Shown: in pieces, positions 38,818 through 47,548 of the stretch
Numbering within the stretch: position 1 is the stretch's first letter
Layout: the number at the start of each line of letters is the position of its first letter
Assembly (NCBI RefSeq): GCF_014652555.1
Contig: NZ_BMZA01000006.1
Location: forward strand, 59,915-123,914
DNA: 64,000 bases
Direction of reading: 5' to 3'
From: Novosphingobium colocasiae
Lineage (GTDB): Bacteria > Pseudomonadota > Alphaproteobacteria > Sphingomonadales > Sphingomonadaceae
Notes under the pieces: generated by a model
Database searches by the model: none
Told to the model about the DNA's origin: nothing
The model's input: the letters and a program-made list of their open reading frames with translations, nothing else
Translations under genes and position numbers: made by a program

Positions 38818-38853
38818 TCGCCACCGGCGGCCAAACGCGCCGCCGCCCTCCCA

Positions 38854-39012
38854 ATAATCGTCGCCCTGAACTTGGTTCAGGGCCCATCAGGCCGTTGGCC
38901 CCGCCGCTTCGGTGGTGCGCTGCCTTGAGGTCAGGAAACCGAGACGCAAGGTCGCGCGCCACGCCGAACACCGGCAAGGCGGCCCCATGGATGCTGAAAC
39001 AAGTTCAGCAAG
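38854..39012 (+). repeat. Element B, copy 1 (inverted relative to 47.5 kb)
   Basis: About 155 bp, nearly identical in reverse complement to 47549-47705. It opens with the hairpin CCCTGAACTTGGTTCAGGG and closes with GCTGAAACAAGTTCAGC. Shared interior words include CGCCGCTTCGGTGGTGCG and GCCGAACACCGGCAAGGCGG. No coding potential is supported. Confidence 0.85.
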
Positions 39013-39074
39013 ACGGAGCCGGGTTCACCATGCAAGCCTCATCGGCGGTTTCGGGGCATGCAAAGATCGGGAAG

Positions 39075-39223
39075 AATGGATCACGCGGAGACGCGGAGGC
39101 GCAGAGAGCTTGCCGAGTGCCGCAGGATTCTGCTCACCCTCAACGTGGAGACAAACGCCTCCGTTGAATAGAGGCGCGTGGCGGAACCAGGGCGCAACAC
39201 CTCCGCGCCTCCGCGTGAACCGT
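39075..39223. repeat. Palindromic element A, copy 2
   Basis: The ends AATGGATCACGCGGAGACG and ...CCGCGCCTCCGCGTGAACCGT mirror each other. Its interior (GAGTGCCGCAGGATTCTGCT, CTCAACGTGGAGACAAACGC) is closest to the reverse complement of the copy at 47743-47902. The stretch 38516-39337, over 800 bp, holds only such repeats. Confidence 0.85.
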
Positions 39224-39337
39224 CTTTCGACCGATCCGGTCGAGCGCGCGCTCTGCGTAGGGGTGCGTACCGGGTTCGCGCCTCCTCAGACAGTCATCGC
39301 CCTTGCGGCGGGCGCGGGCGCGTTTCATGAGGGGGCG

Positions 39338-39628
39338 ATGATTCCCCGGTCTCCTCTCGACGATCCGCACAAGGCGGCACACGCCTGGGCGCGCTATCGG
39401 CGGATCATGCGGTGGATGATGACCGTGACGGTGGGGCTGGTCATCGCCTCGGTGATCCTGCTCTACCGCGAGAACGGCATGGTCTCGGTCCATTTCTATA
39501 TCGCTACCGCGCTGGGCGTCGGGTTCACGATGCTGCTGGCCTCGGCACTGATGGGGCTGGTTTTTTTGTCGAGTGGCACGGGGCACGACGACGCGATCAT
39601 CGATCCGCTGGACGAGGAGCGGGACTAG
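39338..39628 (+). CDS. Small membrane protein with two transmembrane segments
   Basis: 96 residues. Segments IMRWMMTVTVGLVIASVILL and IATALGVGFTMLLASALMGLVFL are hydrophobic helices; the ends are polar and the C terminus is acidic. I do not recognise a named family with certainty. ATG 39338 follows a GGGGG-rich site; the frame is open far upstream only because it crosses the repeats. Confidence 0.75.
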   Translation: MIPRSPLDDPHKAAHAWARYRRIMRWMMTVTVGLVIASVILLYRENGMVSVHFYIATALGVGFTMLLASALMGLVFLSSGTGHDDAIIDPLDEERD

Positions 39629-39690
39629 GCGGCGCGAACAAATTCAGCGCAGCCCTTAACGACCGAGATAGGGTGGGGAGAGGACGTTCG

Positions 39691-39900
39691 TCAGTCCCTT
39701 TCTTCAAGGCGTATGCAAGCGCGGAAAGCGCCACCCTTTGTTTCCTGCCGGTGCCAGACTTCAACAATATGGTAGTATTTGAAATAACCGGGCGGAGTGT
39801 CGATTGAAAGATATTCGCCAATGCGCGGCAGGAACTCAAACTCAGTCGTGAATAGCGGCTCCAAGGCGTCTTCGTGGTCAAAGGCTTCTACTATCGGCAT
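39691..39900 (-). CDS. Hypothetical small protein with atypical base composition
   Basis: 69 residues, acidic, with an aromatic-rich middle (YLSIDTPPGYFKYYHIVEVWH) that looks like a small beta-rich fold. The codons are less GC-biased than those of neighbours, which suggests recent arrival. ATG 39900 is the only good start. I recognise no family; the reading frame could be real or a remnant. Confidence 0.55.
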   Translation of the reverse strand: MPIVEAFDHEDALEPLFTTEFEFLPRIGEYLSIDTPPGYFKYYHIVEVWHRQETKGGAFRACIRLEERD

Positions 39901-39973
39901 GGTGGCACGTTATCCACGCGGGGGAATGTCTGCAACGGGGCGAAACCGGACGTTAGAATTTTGTCCACGCGCC

Positions 39974-39991
39974 CTAGGGCCCTGACCCTAG
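39974..39991. repeat. 18-bp near-palindrome, copy 1
   Basis: CTAGGGCCCTGACCCTAG is, in reverse complement, 17/18 identical to bases 62132-62149. It overlaps the stop codon of the 2Fe-2S ferredoxin gene. Confidence 0.6.
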
Positions 39992-40362
39992 GAGCGCAGG
40001 CGGAAGTCCTCCACCGGGACGCCGCCGATGAGGTGTTCCTGGATGATCCGTTCGAGCGCCGTCTCATCGCATGAATGATACCAGACGCCATCGGGCCAGA
40101 CCACGGCGACCGGCCCGGCAGCGCAGACGCGCAGGCAATCGGCCTTGGTGCGCAGCACGCCGCCGCCTTCGTCCGGGGCATCGAGGCCCAGTTGCTTGAG
40201 CCGCTTCTTCAGATAGTTCCACGCCGCCTTGCCCCGCGCCGGGGTGCAGCATTCGCCCTTTTCCGGCTGCGCGCACAGGAAGATGTGGCGGCGGGCGCTG
40301 TCGGCCCCGGTCTTTTCCAGCGCGGCGCGGGCGCGGGCGATTTCGGCCGGTCCGGCGGTCAT
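39988..40362 (-). CDS. Thioredoxin-like [2Fe-2S] ferredoxin
   Basis: 124 residues. The four cluster cysteines are in HIFLCAQPEKGECC and RTKADCLRVCAAGP, the pattern of the thioredoxin-like (Shethna/NuoE-related) 2Fe-2S proteins; the end VWYHSCDETALERIIQEHLIGG is typical. It is an electron carrier of unknown partner. The ATG overlaps the stop of the acyl-CoA thioesterase gene by four bases (ATGA). Confidence 0.9.
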   Translation of the reverse strand: MTAGPAEIARARAALEKTGADSARRHIFLCAQPEKGECCTPARGKAAWNYLKKRLKQLGLDAPDEGGGVLRTKADCLRVCAAGPVAVVWPDGVWYHSCDETALERIIQEHLIGGVPVEDFRLRS

Positions 40363-40793
40363 GGCCGCAACATCAGCGTGTGCGCCTTTTCGACGAAGGC
40401 TGCCGGCAATGGCATTGCCACCCCCGCCGATGTCGCGGTGACGACGACACTGCGCGCGAAGGCCACCGCGCGATTGTCTTGCGTGGCGAGCTGGAGCAGC
40501 GTCAGGCTGGAGCGGCCAAGGCGCTCATAAGCACTGTGGACCGTCACCGGCGTGTCGACGTGCGTCTGTTCGAGAAATTCGATCGCGATGCTGACCAGCA
40601 TCGACTTGCTTTCACCCAGATCGTCGTAAAAGCCGTTGCTGCGATTGAAGCAGAACCGCGCGTCTTCCATGAACATGGCCATGGCGGCATTGTTGACGTG
40701 CATGTTGTAATCGAGATCGCCGAAACGCGGCATGATGACATGCCGTCCGGTGTATCGCGACGGGTTCAGAAGGCTGGGATCGGGCTTGGGCAT
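40359..40793 (-). CDS. Acyl-CoA thioesterase (4HBT hotdog family)
   Basis: 144 residues. The hotdog pattern MPRFGDLDYNMHVNNAAMAMFMEDAR carries the catalytic aspartate/asparagine-histidine region of the 4-hydroxybenzoyl-CoA thioesterase family. The substrate is unknown. ATG 40793 is chosen because AGGGAG lies seven bases upstream; a GTG two codons earlier is too close to that site. Operon: popZ, thioesterase, ferredoxin on the minus strand. Confidence 0.87.
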   Translation of the reverse strand: MPKPDPSLLNPSRYTGRHVIMPRFGDLDYNMHVNNAAMAMFMEDARFCFNRSNGFYDDLGESKSMLVSIAIEFLEQTHVDTPVTVHSAYERLGRSSLTLLQLATQDNRAVAFARSVVVTATSAGVAMPLPAAFVEKAHTLMLRP

Positions 40794-40838
40794 CGGCACT
40801 CCCTAGGCAAGCCCAGGGATGAGGTCCAGCCGGGACGA

Positions 40839-41297
40839 TCAGTCCCTCTTGCCGACGATCCGGGCGATTTCGGCGGCGACCATCCGCTCCACCAGCGGCG
40901 GCAGGTTCTTTTCCAGCCATTCGGCAAGGGCAGGCTTGAGCAGTTCGCGCGTCAGCCCTTCGAGCGAGGTTTCGCCCGAGCGGACGATCTGCGGCGGCAC
41001 GCCCGGTTCGGACAGCATCGCCAGCGCGGCCAGCGAATCGCGCATCGATTCGCGCACTGCTTCGCCGACCAGCGGCGCTTCGCCGCCTGCATCGCGGGCC
41101 GTGGCCTCGGAGGAGCCGATCCACTGCGCTTCGGCGGACAGTTCCAGCACATCGTTCGGGGCATCCGGTTCGGGCGCAGGCGGCTGCGGGCGGCGCGGTT
41201 CGGCGTAAGCGGTCATATCGCCGCTGCCATCGCGCGCGATCACTTTCTTGATCGAGGCGAGGATATCCTCAACCGAAGGTTCGCCAGCCTGACGCAT
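40839..41297 (-). CDS. popZ: PopZ-like polar organizing protein (DUF2497)
   Basis: 152 residues in the PopZ layout. The N-terminal helix EPSVEDILASIKKVIARD is the partner-binding region. A proline- and acid-rich linker follows (about residues 32-50), and the C-terminal oligomerisation helices read LEGLTRELLKPALAEWLEKNLPPLVERMVAAEIARI. In Caulobacter, PopZ builds the polar matrix and tethers the ParB-parS complex. The gene lies about 11 kb from the inferred oriC and 20-22 kb from the parS sites. Assignment is by motif; localisation here is inferred. Confidence 0.85.
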   Translation of the reverse strand: MRQAGEPSVEDILASIKKVIARDGSGDMTAYAEPRRPQPPAPEPDAPNDVLELSAEAQWIGSSEATARDAGGEAPLVGEAVRESMRDSLAALAMLSEPGVPPQIVRSGETSLEGLTRELLKPALAEWLEKNLPPLVERMVAAEIARIVGKRD

Positions 41298-41398
41298 CAA
41301 TAAGCCCCCTGATCTGCGAGCCCGGACAGCACCGGCGATCGCACTATCCTGATCCTGCCACGGACGGGGGCATGGAATCAAGCAGTGCAAACGGCCTG

Positions 41399-42850
41399 TT
41401 AATCGTGAATTTCGCCGTCCTGTACCGGCGTGTCAACGGTCCGGGTCGCCTTGGCTGCGGGGGCGGGATCGTTCTCCCAGTCGAACCACTTGCCGCTCGC
41501 CCGGTCGGCGTTCACCTTGGGATCGTACAGCGTGAGGTTGTCGAGATTGAGGTCACGCGCCTCAGCCCGGCCCATCGCCGCCAGCAGAGTGAACCCGGCC
41601 ACGTAGGCGTTGCGCCGCGCGACCACCAGTTGCACTTGCGCCCGCAACGCTTCCTGCTCGGCATCGAGGATATCGAGGATGGTGCGGTTGCCCACGCTGT
41701 TTTCGGCGCGCACCCCTTCGAGGCTGAGCGCGGCGGCATCGACCGCCGTCTGGTTGAGGTCGATCAGCCGGGTCGCGGCCTGCCAGGCGGTCCAGGCCGA
41801 ACGCACCTGGGCAATGACGTTGCGTTCGGCAGCGATTTCCTGCTCCATTGCGGCACCGGCCAGCGCCTGTGCCTGACGGCGCTGCGCGGCGGGGCGACCG
41901 CCTTGGTAAAGCGGTATCGACAGGCGAACGGTGAACTGGGCGTCGTTGCTGCTCTGCGTGACCGGAAAGCCGGGAACGGTGGTGGAGGCCGATCCCAGCG
42001 AGTTGTTATAGGTATCGGTCACCCCGGCGCTCACCGTGGGTAGCCGCGCGGCACCGGCCACGTCGATCGCGTGGTCCGCCGCCTCGATCCGTTCGCGGGC
42101 GGCGACCAGATCGGGGTTGTTGTCCAGCGCCACGTCAACCGCCTCCTGCGGCGTCTGCGGCAGGCCGGGGAGGGGAGGGGGCGGGGCCAGCGTGCCCGGG
42201 GCCCGGCCGACGAGCTGGATGTACCGTTCGCGCGCGGACGCAAGGTTCGCTTCGGCGCTGCGCACGTCGCCGCGCGCCAGCGCAAGCCGGCTCTGCGACT
42301 GGGCGACGTCGGTGCGGGTCAGGTCGCCGATCTCGAACCGGTCGCTCGTGGCTTGCAGGTTGGTGGTCAGGACATCGGCATTGTTGCGGTTCAGCCGGAC
42401 CAGCGCCTCGTTCTGGATCACGTCCATATAGGCGGCGACGACCTGGCTGAAGATCTGCGATTCGGTCGATCGCAGGTCCGCCTCGCCGGCTTTCACTTGC
42501 GACCGGGCGACCTTGATCTGGTTCTTCACCCCGCCGCCCTGATAGATCGGCACGGTCAGGCTCGGCTGGAGGTTGATCCCGCGCTTGACCGAAAAGGTCG
42601 ACGAGTTCTGGCTGCTTTGGATGTTTTCGAAGTAGGTGTTGTCAGCCGAGGCGCTCGGGCGGCCGGCGGCCTTGGCGATGGCCACATCCTCGTCCGTCTC
42701 GCGGAGCTGCGCGCGCGCGGCCGCAAGAGTCGGGTTATCGGCATAGGCCTGGGCCAGCGCGTCGCGCAGCGTATCCGCGCTCACCGGGGCCGAGATGACC
42801 GCAAGGCACGCGCAGGCCATAAGCCCGGCGCGCGCCGCCCGCCGGTCCAT
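41399..42850 (-). CDS. tolC: TolC-family outer-membrane efflux protein
   Basis: 483 residues. A signal peptide (AGLMACACLAVISAPVSA) precedes the two repeated outer-membrane-factor halves, seen in TLRDALAQAYADNPTLAAARAQLRE and QEAVDVALDNNPDLVAARERIEA, each at the start of a long coiled-coil region. It forms the trimeric exit duct for type I secretion or RND pumps. ATG 42850 is the signal-peptide start, two bases after the pcm-like gene. That pairing is common in alphaproteobacteria. Confidence 0.94.
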   Translation of the reverse strand: MDRRAARAGLMACACLAVISAPVSADTLRDALAQAYADNPTLAAARAQLRETDEDVAIAKAAGRPSASADNTYFENIQSSQNSSTFSVKRGINLQPSLTVPIYQGGGVKNQIKVARSQVKAGEADLRSTESQIFSQVVAAYMDVIQNEALVRLNRNNADVLTTNLQATSDRFEIGDLTRTDVAQSQSRLALARGDVRSAEANLASARERYIQLVGRAPGTLAPPPPLPGLPQTPQEAVDVALDNNPDLVAARERIEAADHAIDVAGAARLPTVSAGVTDTYNNSLGSASTTVPGFPVTQSSNDAQFTVRLSIPLYQGGRPAAQRRQAQALAGAAMEQEIAAERNVIAQVRSAWTAWQAATRLIDLNQTAVDAAALSLEGVRAENSVGNRTILDILDAEQEALRAQVQLVVARRNAYVAGFTLLAAMGRAEARDLNLDNLTLYDPKVNADRASGKWFDWENDPAPAAKATRTVDTPVQDGEIHD

Positions 42851-42852
42851 GG

Positions 42853-43464
42853 TCAGAAGCTCCAGCGTTTGGGCGCCGCGAACTCGGGAAGGACGGCGAA
42901 CCCCAGCTCGGCCAGCGGCTGCAGCGCCACCTGGCCCGAAGCCTTGCAACCGGCGGCGAGGCGGGTGACGCCGCGCAGCGATAGACCGGTGACCACGCGG
43001 CCGCCTTCGGCCAGCCGGGCAACCAGCGCAGCGGGCAGTTCCTCGACCGCGCCGTCGATCACGATCAGCGAGTACGTGCCGGCACCCGCCGCATTGGCGG
43101 CATCGGCCGGGGCCACGCTGTCGAGCGAGCCGACGAACGGGCGCAGCAGCGCGGCCAGATAGCCCGCACCATCACCCACCAGCAGCGCGGTATCGCTCTT
43201 TTCCGGCGCGGCTTCCGCCAGCACTTTGGCACAGACCAGCGGCGAGGCGAGCCAGCGGCCGTCGCCCAGGGCAATGCCGCGATCGATATAGGCCGCTTCC
43301 TTGAGGTCCGCGGGCACGAAATCCTCGCGCGCGACCTGACCCATCGCTTCGAGCACCCACTGCTCGTTCACGCCGCAGGTGCGAAGCTGGCTGACGATCA
43401 TGGCGCGCCGGGCGGCAGGGATGGCGGTGGCGGAAGGGGTGGACCGATCCTCGGTCAGGGTCAT
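42853..43464 (-). CDS. Protein-L-isoaspartate O-methyltransferase-like protein
   Basis: 203 residues of the PCMT fold. The substrate region AREDFVPADLKEAAYIDRGIALGDGRWLASPLVCAK is recognisable. The SAM-binding loop reads LLVGDGAGYLAAL where active enzymes have LEIGTGSGYQAAVL-type sequence, so the acidic residue before the loop is replaced. The C terminus retains LSLRGVTRLAAGCKASG. It may be a divergent or inactive relative with a role tied to tolC. ATG 43464 is chosen. Confidence 0.85.
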   Translation of the reverse strand: MTLTEDRSTPSATAIPAARRAMIVSQLRTCGVNEQWVLEAMGQVAREDFVPADLKEAAYIDRGIALGDGRWLASPLVCAKVLAEAAPEKSDTALLVGDGAGYLAALLRPFVGSLDSVAPADAANAAGAGTYSLIVIDGAVEELPAALVARLAEGGRVVTGLSLRGVTRLAAGCKASGQVALQPLAELGFAVLPEFAAPKRWSF

Positions 43465-43654
43465 CAGACGGGTTTCCTCATGTCGTTCACGGCAGCCCCG
43501 GCGGTACGGCGCGATGCCGGAGCCCGGCGCACCGTCGCCGGCGCGCGCGACGGGCCTTCTAAGCCAAGCGCGCAATCTCGCCAAGCTCTTTGACTGCGTC
43601 CCCGATCGGGGACTATGGGGGCCGCAAACCGTTCAACCCGGGAGCCCGCACGTC

Positions 43655-45178
43655 ATGGCCGAAATGGTGACCATCCGCGAAGACGACCTTATCGAAAGCG
43701 TCGCCGATGCACTGCAATATATCAGCTACTTTCATCCGATGGACTACATCCGCGCGCTGGGTGAGGCCTACAAGGCCGAACAGGGCCCCGCCGCCAAGGA
43801 CGCCATCGCCCAGATCCTGACCAACAGCCGGATGTGCGCCGAGGGTCACCGGCCGATCTGCCAGGACACCGGCATCGTCAATGTCTTCATCGAATGGGGC
43901 CAGAACTGCCGGCTGGAATCGGACAGGTCGCTGCAGGACGTCGTCGATGAGGGCGTGCGCCGGGCCTATAACCATCCGGAAAACAAGCTGCGCGCCTCGG
44001 TGCTTGCCGATCCCGCCTTTACCCGCCGCAACACGAAGGACAACACGCCCTGCGTGCTGTCTGTGTCGATGGTACCGGGCTCGAAGGTGTCGGTCGATGT
44101 CGCGGCCAAGGGCGGCGGCTCGGAAAACAAGTCCAAGTTCAAGATGATGAACCCCAGCGATTCGATCGTCGACTGGGTGATCGAGATGCTGCCGCAGATG
44201 GGGGCCGGCTGGTGCCCGCCCGGCATGCTGGGCATCGGCATCGGCGGCACGGCGGAGCACTGCGTCGCGCTGGCCAAGAAATCGCTGATGGAGCCGATCG
44301 ACATGGCCCAGCTCAAGGAGCGCGGGCCGCAGACCGATATCGAGAAGCTGCGCGTCGAAATCTTCGACAAGGTCAACGCGCTGGGCATCGGCGCGCAGGG
44401 GCTGGGCGGGCTTTCGACCATCCTCGACGTCAAGATCCTGGATTGGCCGTGCCACGCCGCCGGCAAGCCGGTGGCGATGATCCCCAACTGCGCCGCGACC
44501 CGTCACGCGCACTTCACGCTGGACGGATCGGGGCCACGCTTCCTCGAAACCCCCAAGCTCGATGAATGGCCGCAGGTCCACTGGACGCCGAGCGCGGCGG
44601 CGAAGAAGGTCAACCTCGACACGCTGACCGCCGAAGAGGTGCAGAGCTGGAAGCAGGGCGATCGCCTGCTGCTGAACGGCAAGATGCTCACCGGCCGCGA
44701 TGCCGCGCACAAGCGCATCGCCGACATGCTGGCGCGTGGCGAGGCGCTGCCGGTCGATTTCCGGGGCCGCGTGATCTACTATGTCGGGCCGGTCGATCCG
44801 GTGCGCGACGAAGTGGTCGGCCCCGCCGGACCGACCACCGCCACCCGCATGGATTCGTTCTCCGATACGATGCTGGACCTCGGCCTCCTCGCCAGCATCG
44901 GCAAGTCCGAGCGTGGCCCTGCGGCCACGCGCTCGATCGCCGACCACAAGTCGGCCTATCTGATGGCGGTGGGCGGTGCGGCTTACCTTGTTGCCCGCGC
45001 GATCAAGCAGGCAAAGGTCGTCGGGTTCGAGGACCTCGGCATGGAAGCGATCTACGAATTCACCGTGGAAGACATGCCGGTGACGGTCGCGGTCGATTCG
45101 GAAGGCAACAACGTCCACCAGATCGCCCCGCTGCACTGGAAGGACAAGATCGCCAAGGAAGGCCTTCTGACTCAGTAA
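43655..45178 (+). CDS. fumA: Class I fumarate hydratase ([4Fe-4S] enzyme)
   Basis: 507 residues; interconverts fumarate and malate in the TCA cycle. Unlike class II (FumC), it uses an oxygen-sensitive 4Fe-4S cluster, with cysteines in RPICQDTGIVNVFIE, GGTAEHCVALAK and CAATRHAHFTLDGSG. The C-terminal domain has GRVIYYVGPVDP and PTTATRMDSF. ATG 43655 lies after a GGGAG site; the frame open from 43379 is a shadow of the divergent pcm-like gene. The divergent gap is 190 bp and shows no further gene. Confidence 0.95.
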   Translation: MAEMVTIREDDLIESVADALQYISYFHPMDYIRALGEAYKAEQGPAAKDAIAQILTNSRMCAEGHRPICQDTGIVNVFIEWGQNCRLESDRSLQDVVDEGVRRAYNHPENKLRASVLADPAFTRRNTKDNTPCVLSVSMVPGSKVSVDVAAKGGGSENKSKFKMMNPSDSIVDWVIEMLPQMGAGWCPPGMLGIGIGGTAEHCVALAKKSLMEPIDMAQLKERGPQTDIEKLRVEIFDKVNALGIGAQGLGGLSTILDVKILDWPCHAAGKPVAMIPNCAATRHAHFTLDGSGPRFLETPKLDEWPQVHWTPSAAAKKVNLDTLTAEEVQSWKQGDRLLLNGKMLTGRDAAHKRIADMLARGEALPVDFRGRVIYYVGPVDPVRDEVVGPAGPTTATRMDSFSDTMLDLGLLASIGKSERGPAATRSIADHKSAYLMAVGGAAYLVARAIKQAKVVGFEDLGMEAIYEFTVEDMPVTVAVDSEGNNVHQIAPLHWKDKIAKEGLLTQ

Positions 45179-45304
45179 AAACAGGGTGGCCCGGCTTGCG
45201 TGCAGCCGGGCCGTCACCTTCGTCCGGCGTGTTTCGACCAAGCGCCGATTCCGCCCGACCGGGGAACTGGCGCAAGACCCGTGTTTCGCGCTATCCCGGC
45301 GGCA

Positions 45305-46705
45305 ATGACGGTCGACCAGAACACCAACACCCCCCGCGTTCCCACCAGGCTGGTCGTGCTGTCGCTGGTGGCGCTATGGGCCTGCTACTTCGTTGTCGCC
45401 ACCTTGCGCGGCGCGTTCCTCGGCCTTGATCTGGGTTGGGACATTGTCTCGCGGCGGCTGACGATCTGCGTCCTGTCGCTGTTCACGATGCTGGCGGTCT
45501 GGCCGCTGCTGCAATTGCTTGAACGCCGACCGCCGTGGCTGCGGCTGGCAGTCGTGGTCACCGGCGCGCTGCCGCTGGCGCTCCTGCTCAGTGTCATCAA
45601 CAATTCGGTGTTCGCCGAAATCGATGCGCGGATGGCTAGTCCCGATGAAGCGGCCGCCGCCGCCGACGAGGAGGCCGAAAGGGAGGAAGGCAAGGTCCGC
45701 ATAGAGCGGGATGAAAGCGGCAACCTGCTGGTCGATGTGCCGGGCGTGACCATCATCCGCACGCCCAAGGCCCCGGCCCCGCCTGTCCCGCCCGTGCCAC
45801 CTTCGGGAGACAGCGCCACGCCGCCGCCGATTCCGGCCCTGCCCGACGTGCCGTCTGAAGCGGAAACGCCGTCCAAAGGCACCCAGCGGATCGAAATCCA
45901 CACCGGCAAGACCACGCACACCGTGGTCAAAGCCAAGGACGAAGGCTGGTTCGAAATCGTCGATGCCGCCTTCAGCCGCTATTTCCTCGTCCTCGCCTGG
46001 GCCGCGCTTTATTTCGCCTTCGCCAAGGCCGAGGAAGCACGCGCCGCCGAACATCGCGAGGGGGAATTCCGGCGCGCGGCAGCGGCAGCGGAACTGCGAT
46101 CACTGCGCTATCAGGTGAACCCGCACTTCCTGTTCAACACGCTGAATTCGCTGTCGGCGCTGGTGCTGACCAACCGGCACGACGATGCCGAGCGGATGAT
46201 CCAGACCCTTTCCAACTTCTATCGCCGCACGCTGACCGGCGATCCCACCAGCGACCTGACGCTGGCGGACGAGGTGGAACTGCAGAAGCTCTACCTCGCG
46301 ATCGAGGCGGTGCGCTTCCCCGATCGCTTGCGCACGCAATTCGATATCGATCCCGCGCTGGGGGCGGCGATGGTGCCGGGCATGATCCTGCAGCCGCTGG
46401 TGGAAAATTCGGTCAAGTACGCGGTCGCCGCCAGCCAGGCACCGGTGACGATCTCGATCACGGCACGGCAATCGCGCCTCGGCGGGATCGACTATCTCGA
46501 TCTCAGTGTCAGTGACGACGGTCCCGGCCGCCCCGGCGAAGGCGACAAGCCCGGCTTCGGCATCGGCCTCGGCAACGTCCGCGATCGCCTGCGCGCGCGC
46601 TATGGCGCTGCTGCCAAGGTGCGCTTCGGCCAGCGGCCCGAAGGCGGATTTGCCACCATGCTCACCCTGCCGCTTGAATGGAACGGCGCAAACGGGCACT
46701 CCTGA
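45305..46705 (+). CDS. LytS-type sensor histidine kinase
   Basis: 466 residues. Two N-terminal membrane segments, a third (LLLSVINNSVF), then an acidic and proline-rich loop of about 90 residues (PKAPAPPVPPVPPSGDS) and a further membrane segment before the kinase core. The His_kinase domain carries H274 in YQVNPHFLFNTLNSL, and the ATPase part has MILQPLVENSVKYAV and VSDDGPGRPG. It pairs with the LytTR regulator 87 bases downstream. The signal is unknown. Confidence 0.9.
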   Translation: MTVDQNTNTPRVPTRLVVLSLVALWACYFVVATLRGAFLGLDLGWDIVSRRLTICVLSLFTMLAVWPLLQLLERRPPWLRLAVVVTGALPLALLLSVINNSVFAEIDARMASPDEAAAAADEEAEREEGKVRIERDESGNLLVDVPGVTIIRTPKAPAPPVPPVPPSGDSATPPPIPALPDVPSEAETPSKGTQRIEIHTGKTTHTVVKAKDEGWFEIVDAAFSRYFLVLAWAALYFAFAKAEEARAAEHREGEFRRAAAAAELRSLRYQVNPHFLFNTLNSLSALVLTNRHDDAERMIQTLSNFYRRTLTGDPTSDLTLADEVELQKLYLAIEAVRFPDRLRTQFDIDPALGAAMVPGMILQPLVENSVKYAVAASQAPVTISITARQSRLGGIDYLDLSVSDDGPGRPGEGDKPGFGIGLGNVRDRLRARYGAAAKVRFGQRPEGGFATMLTLPLEWNGANGHS

Positions 46706-46792
46706 GCCCGGTTAGAGCCAAGCGCGTAAGATCTGAATCACTTGTGGCGCAGATTGAACGCACGATGCTCCAGGTTACGGGAGTTTGTCCGG

Positions 46793-47524
46793 GTGCTGCG
46801 AACCCTGATCGTCGATGACGAACCGCTCGCGGTGGAACGGTTGCAGGTCATCTGCGCCCGGCAGGACGGCGTGCAGGTGGTGGGCACCGCCAGCGACGGC
46901 GAAAGCGCGCTGCGGCTGGTCGCGGCCCTGGAACCCGATCTGGTGCTGCTTGATCTGACCATGCCGGGGATCGATGGCCTCACCGTCGCCCGCCGCCTGT
47001 CCGACCAGGCCGAGGCTCCGGCGCTGATCTTCGTCACCGCGCACGATGAATTCGCGGTCGAAGCGTTCGATCTCGATGCGGTCGATTATGTCCTGAAGCC
47101 GGTCGCGCCCGATCGCCTCGCCCGCGCCGTCAGCCGCGTCCAGGCCCGCCGCAGCGGCGCGCCGGTCATGGCAGAGCCCGAGCAGGAAGCCTGCTGGCTC
47201 ACCGAATTCTGGGTCCCCCACCGCTCCGAACTGATCCGCATCGCCGCCGAAACCGTCCGCCGCATCGACGCCGAGCGTGACTATGTAAGGCTCCACACCG
47301 GCGATCAGAGCTACCTTATGCTCCAGACGATCACCGGCCTGGAGGAAAAGCTCGACCCCGAGCGCTTCATCCGCATCCACCGCAGTTGCATCCTCAACCG
47401 CGATACCGTCACCGGCCTGCGCCACGATGGCGTAGGCGTATGGTCCGCCGAAACCGCAGACGGCGAAGCGCTGCGGATCGGCCGGACGTATCTGCCGGCG
47501 GTGAAGAAGATGGCAGGGCGGTAG
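46793..47524 (+). CDS. LytTR-family response regulator
   Basis: 243 residues. The receiver domain has LIVDDEPLAVERL, the phospho-acceptor D54 in VLLDLTMPG, and the lysine in YVLKPV. The C-terminal LytTR DNA-binding domain reads RRIDAERDYVRLHTG, FIRIHRSCILN and IGRTYLPAVKK. I chose GTG 46793 (MLRTLIVDDE) with GGGAG nine bases upstream; a longer frame from 46742 adds 17 residues. It is the partner of the LytS kinase. Repeat element B starts 25 bases after its stop. Confidence 0.9.
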   Translation: MLRTLIVDDEPLAVERLQVICARQDGVQVVGTASDGESALRLVAALEPDLVLLDLTMPGIDGLTVARRLSDQAEAPALIFVTAHDEFAVEAFDLDAVDYVLKPVAPDRLARAVSRVQARRSGAPVMAEPEQEACWLTEFWVPHRSELIRIAAETVRRIDAERDYVRLHTGDQSYLMLQTITGLEEKLDPERFIRIHRSCILNRDTVTGLRHDGVGVWSAETADGEALRIGRTYLPAVKKMAGR

Positions 47525-47548
47525 ACTTCATCGTCTCCCGATTGGTCA

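Noticed and set aside
38661..39223. Repeat cluster considered as a CRISPR array
   Set aside because: The units are long palindromes with homologous interiors, not short identical repeats with unique spacers, and no cas genes are present.
43379..43654. N-terminal extension of fumarase
   Set aside because: The frame is open but the sequence is the antisense of the pcm-like gene. The ATG at 43655 has a ribosome site and gives the family start.
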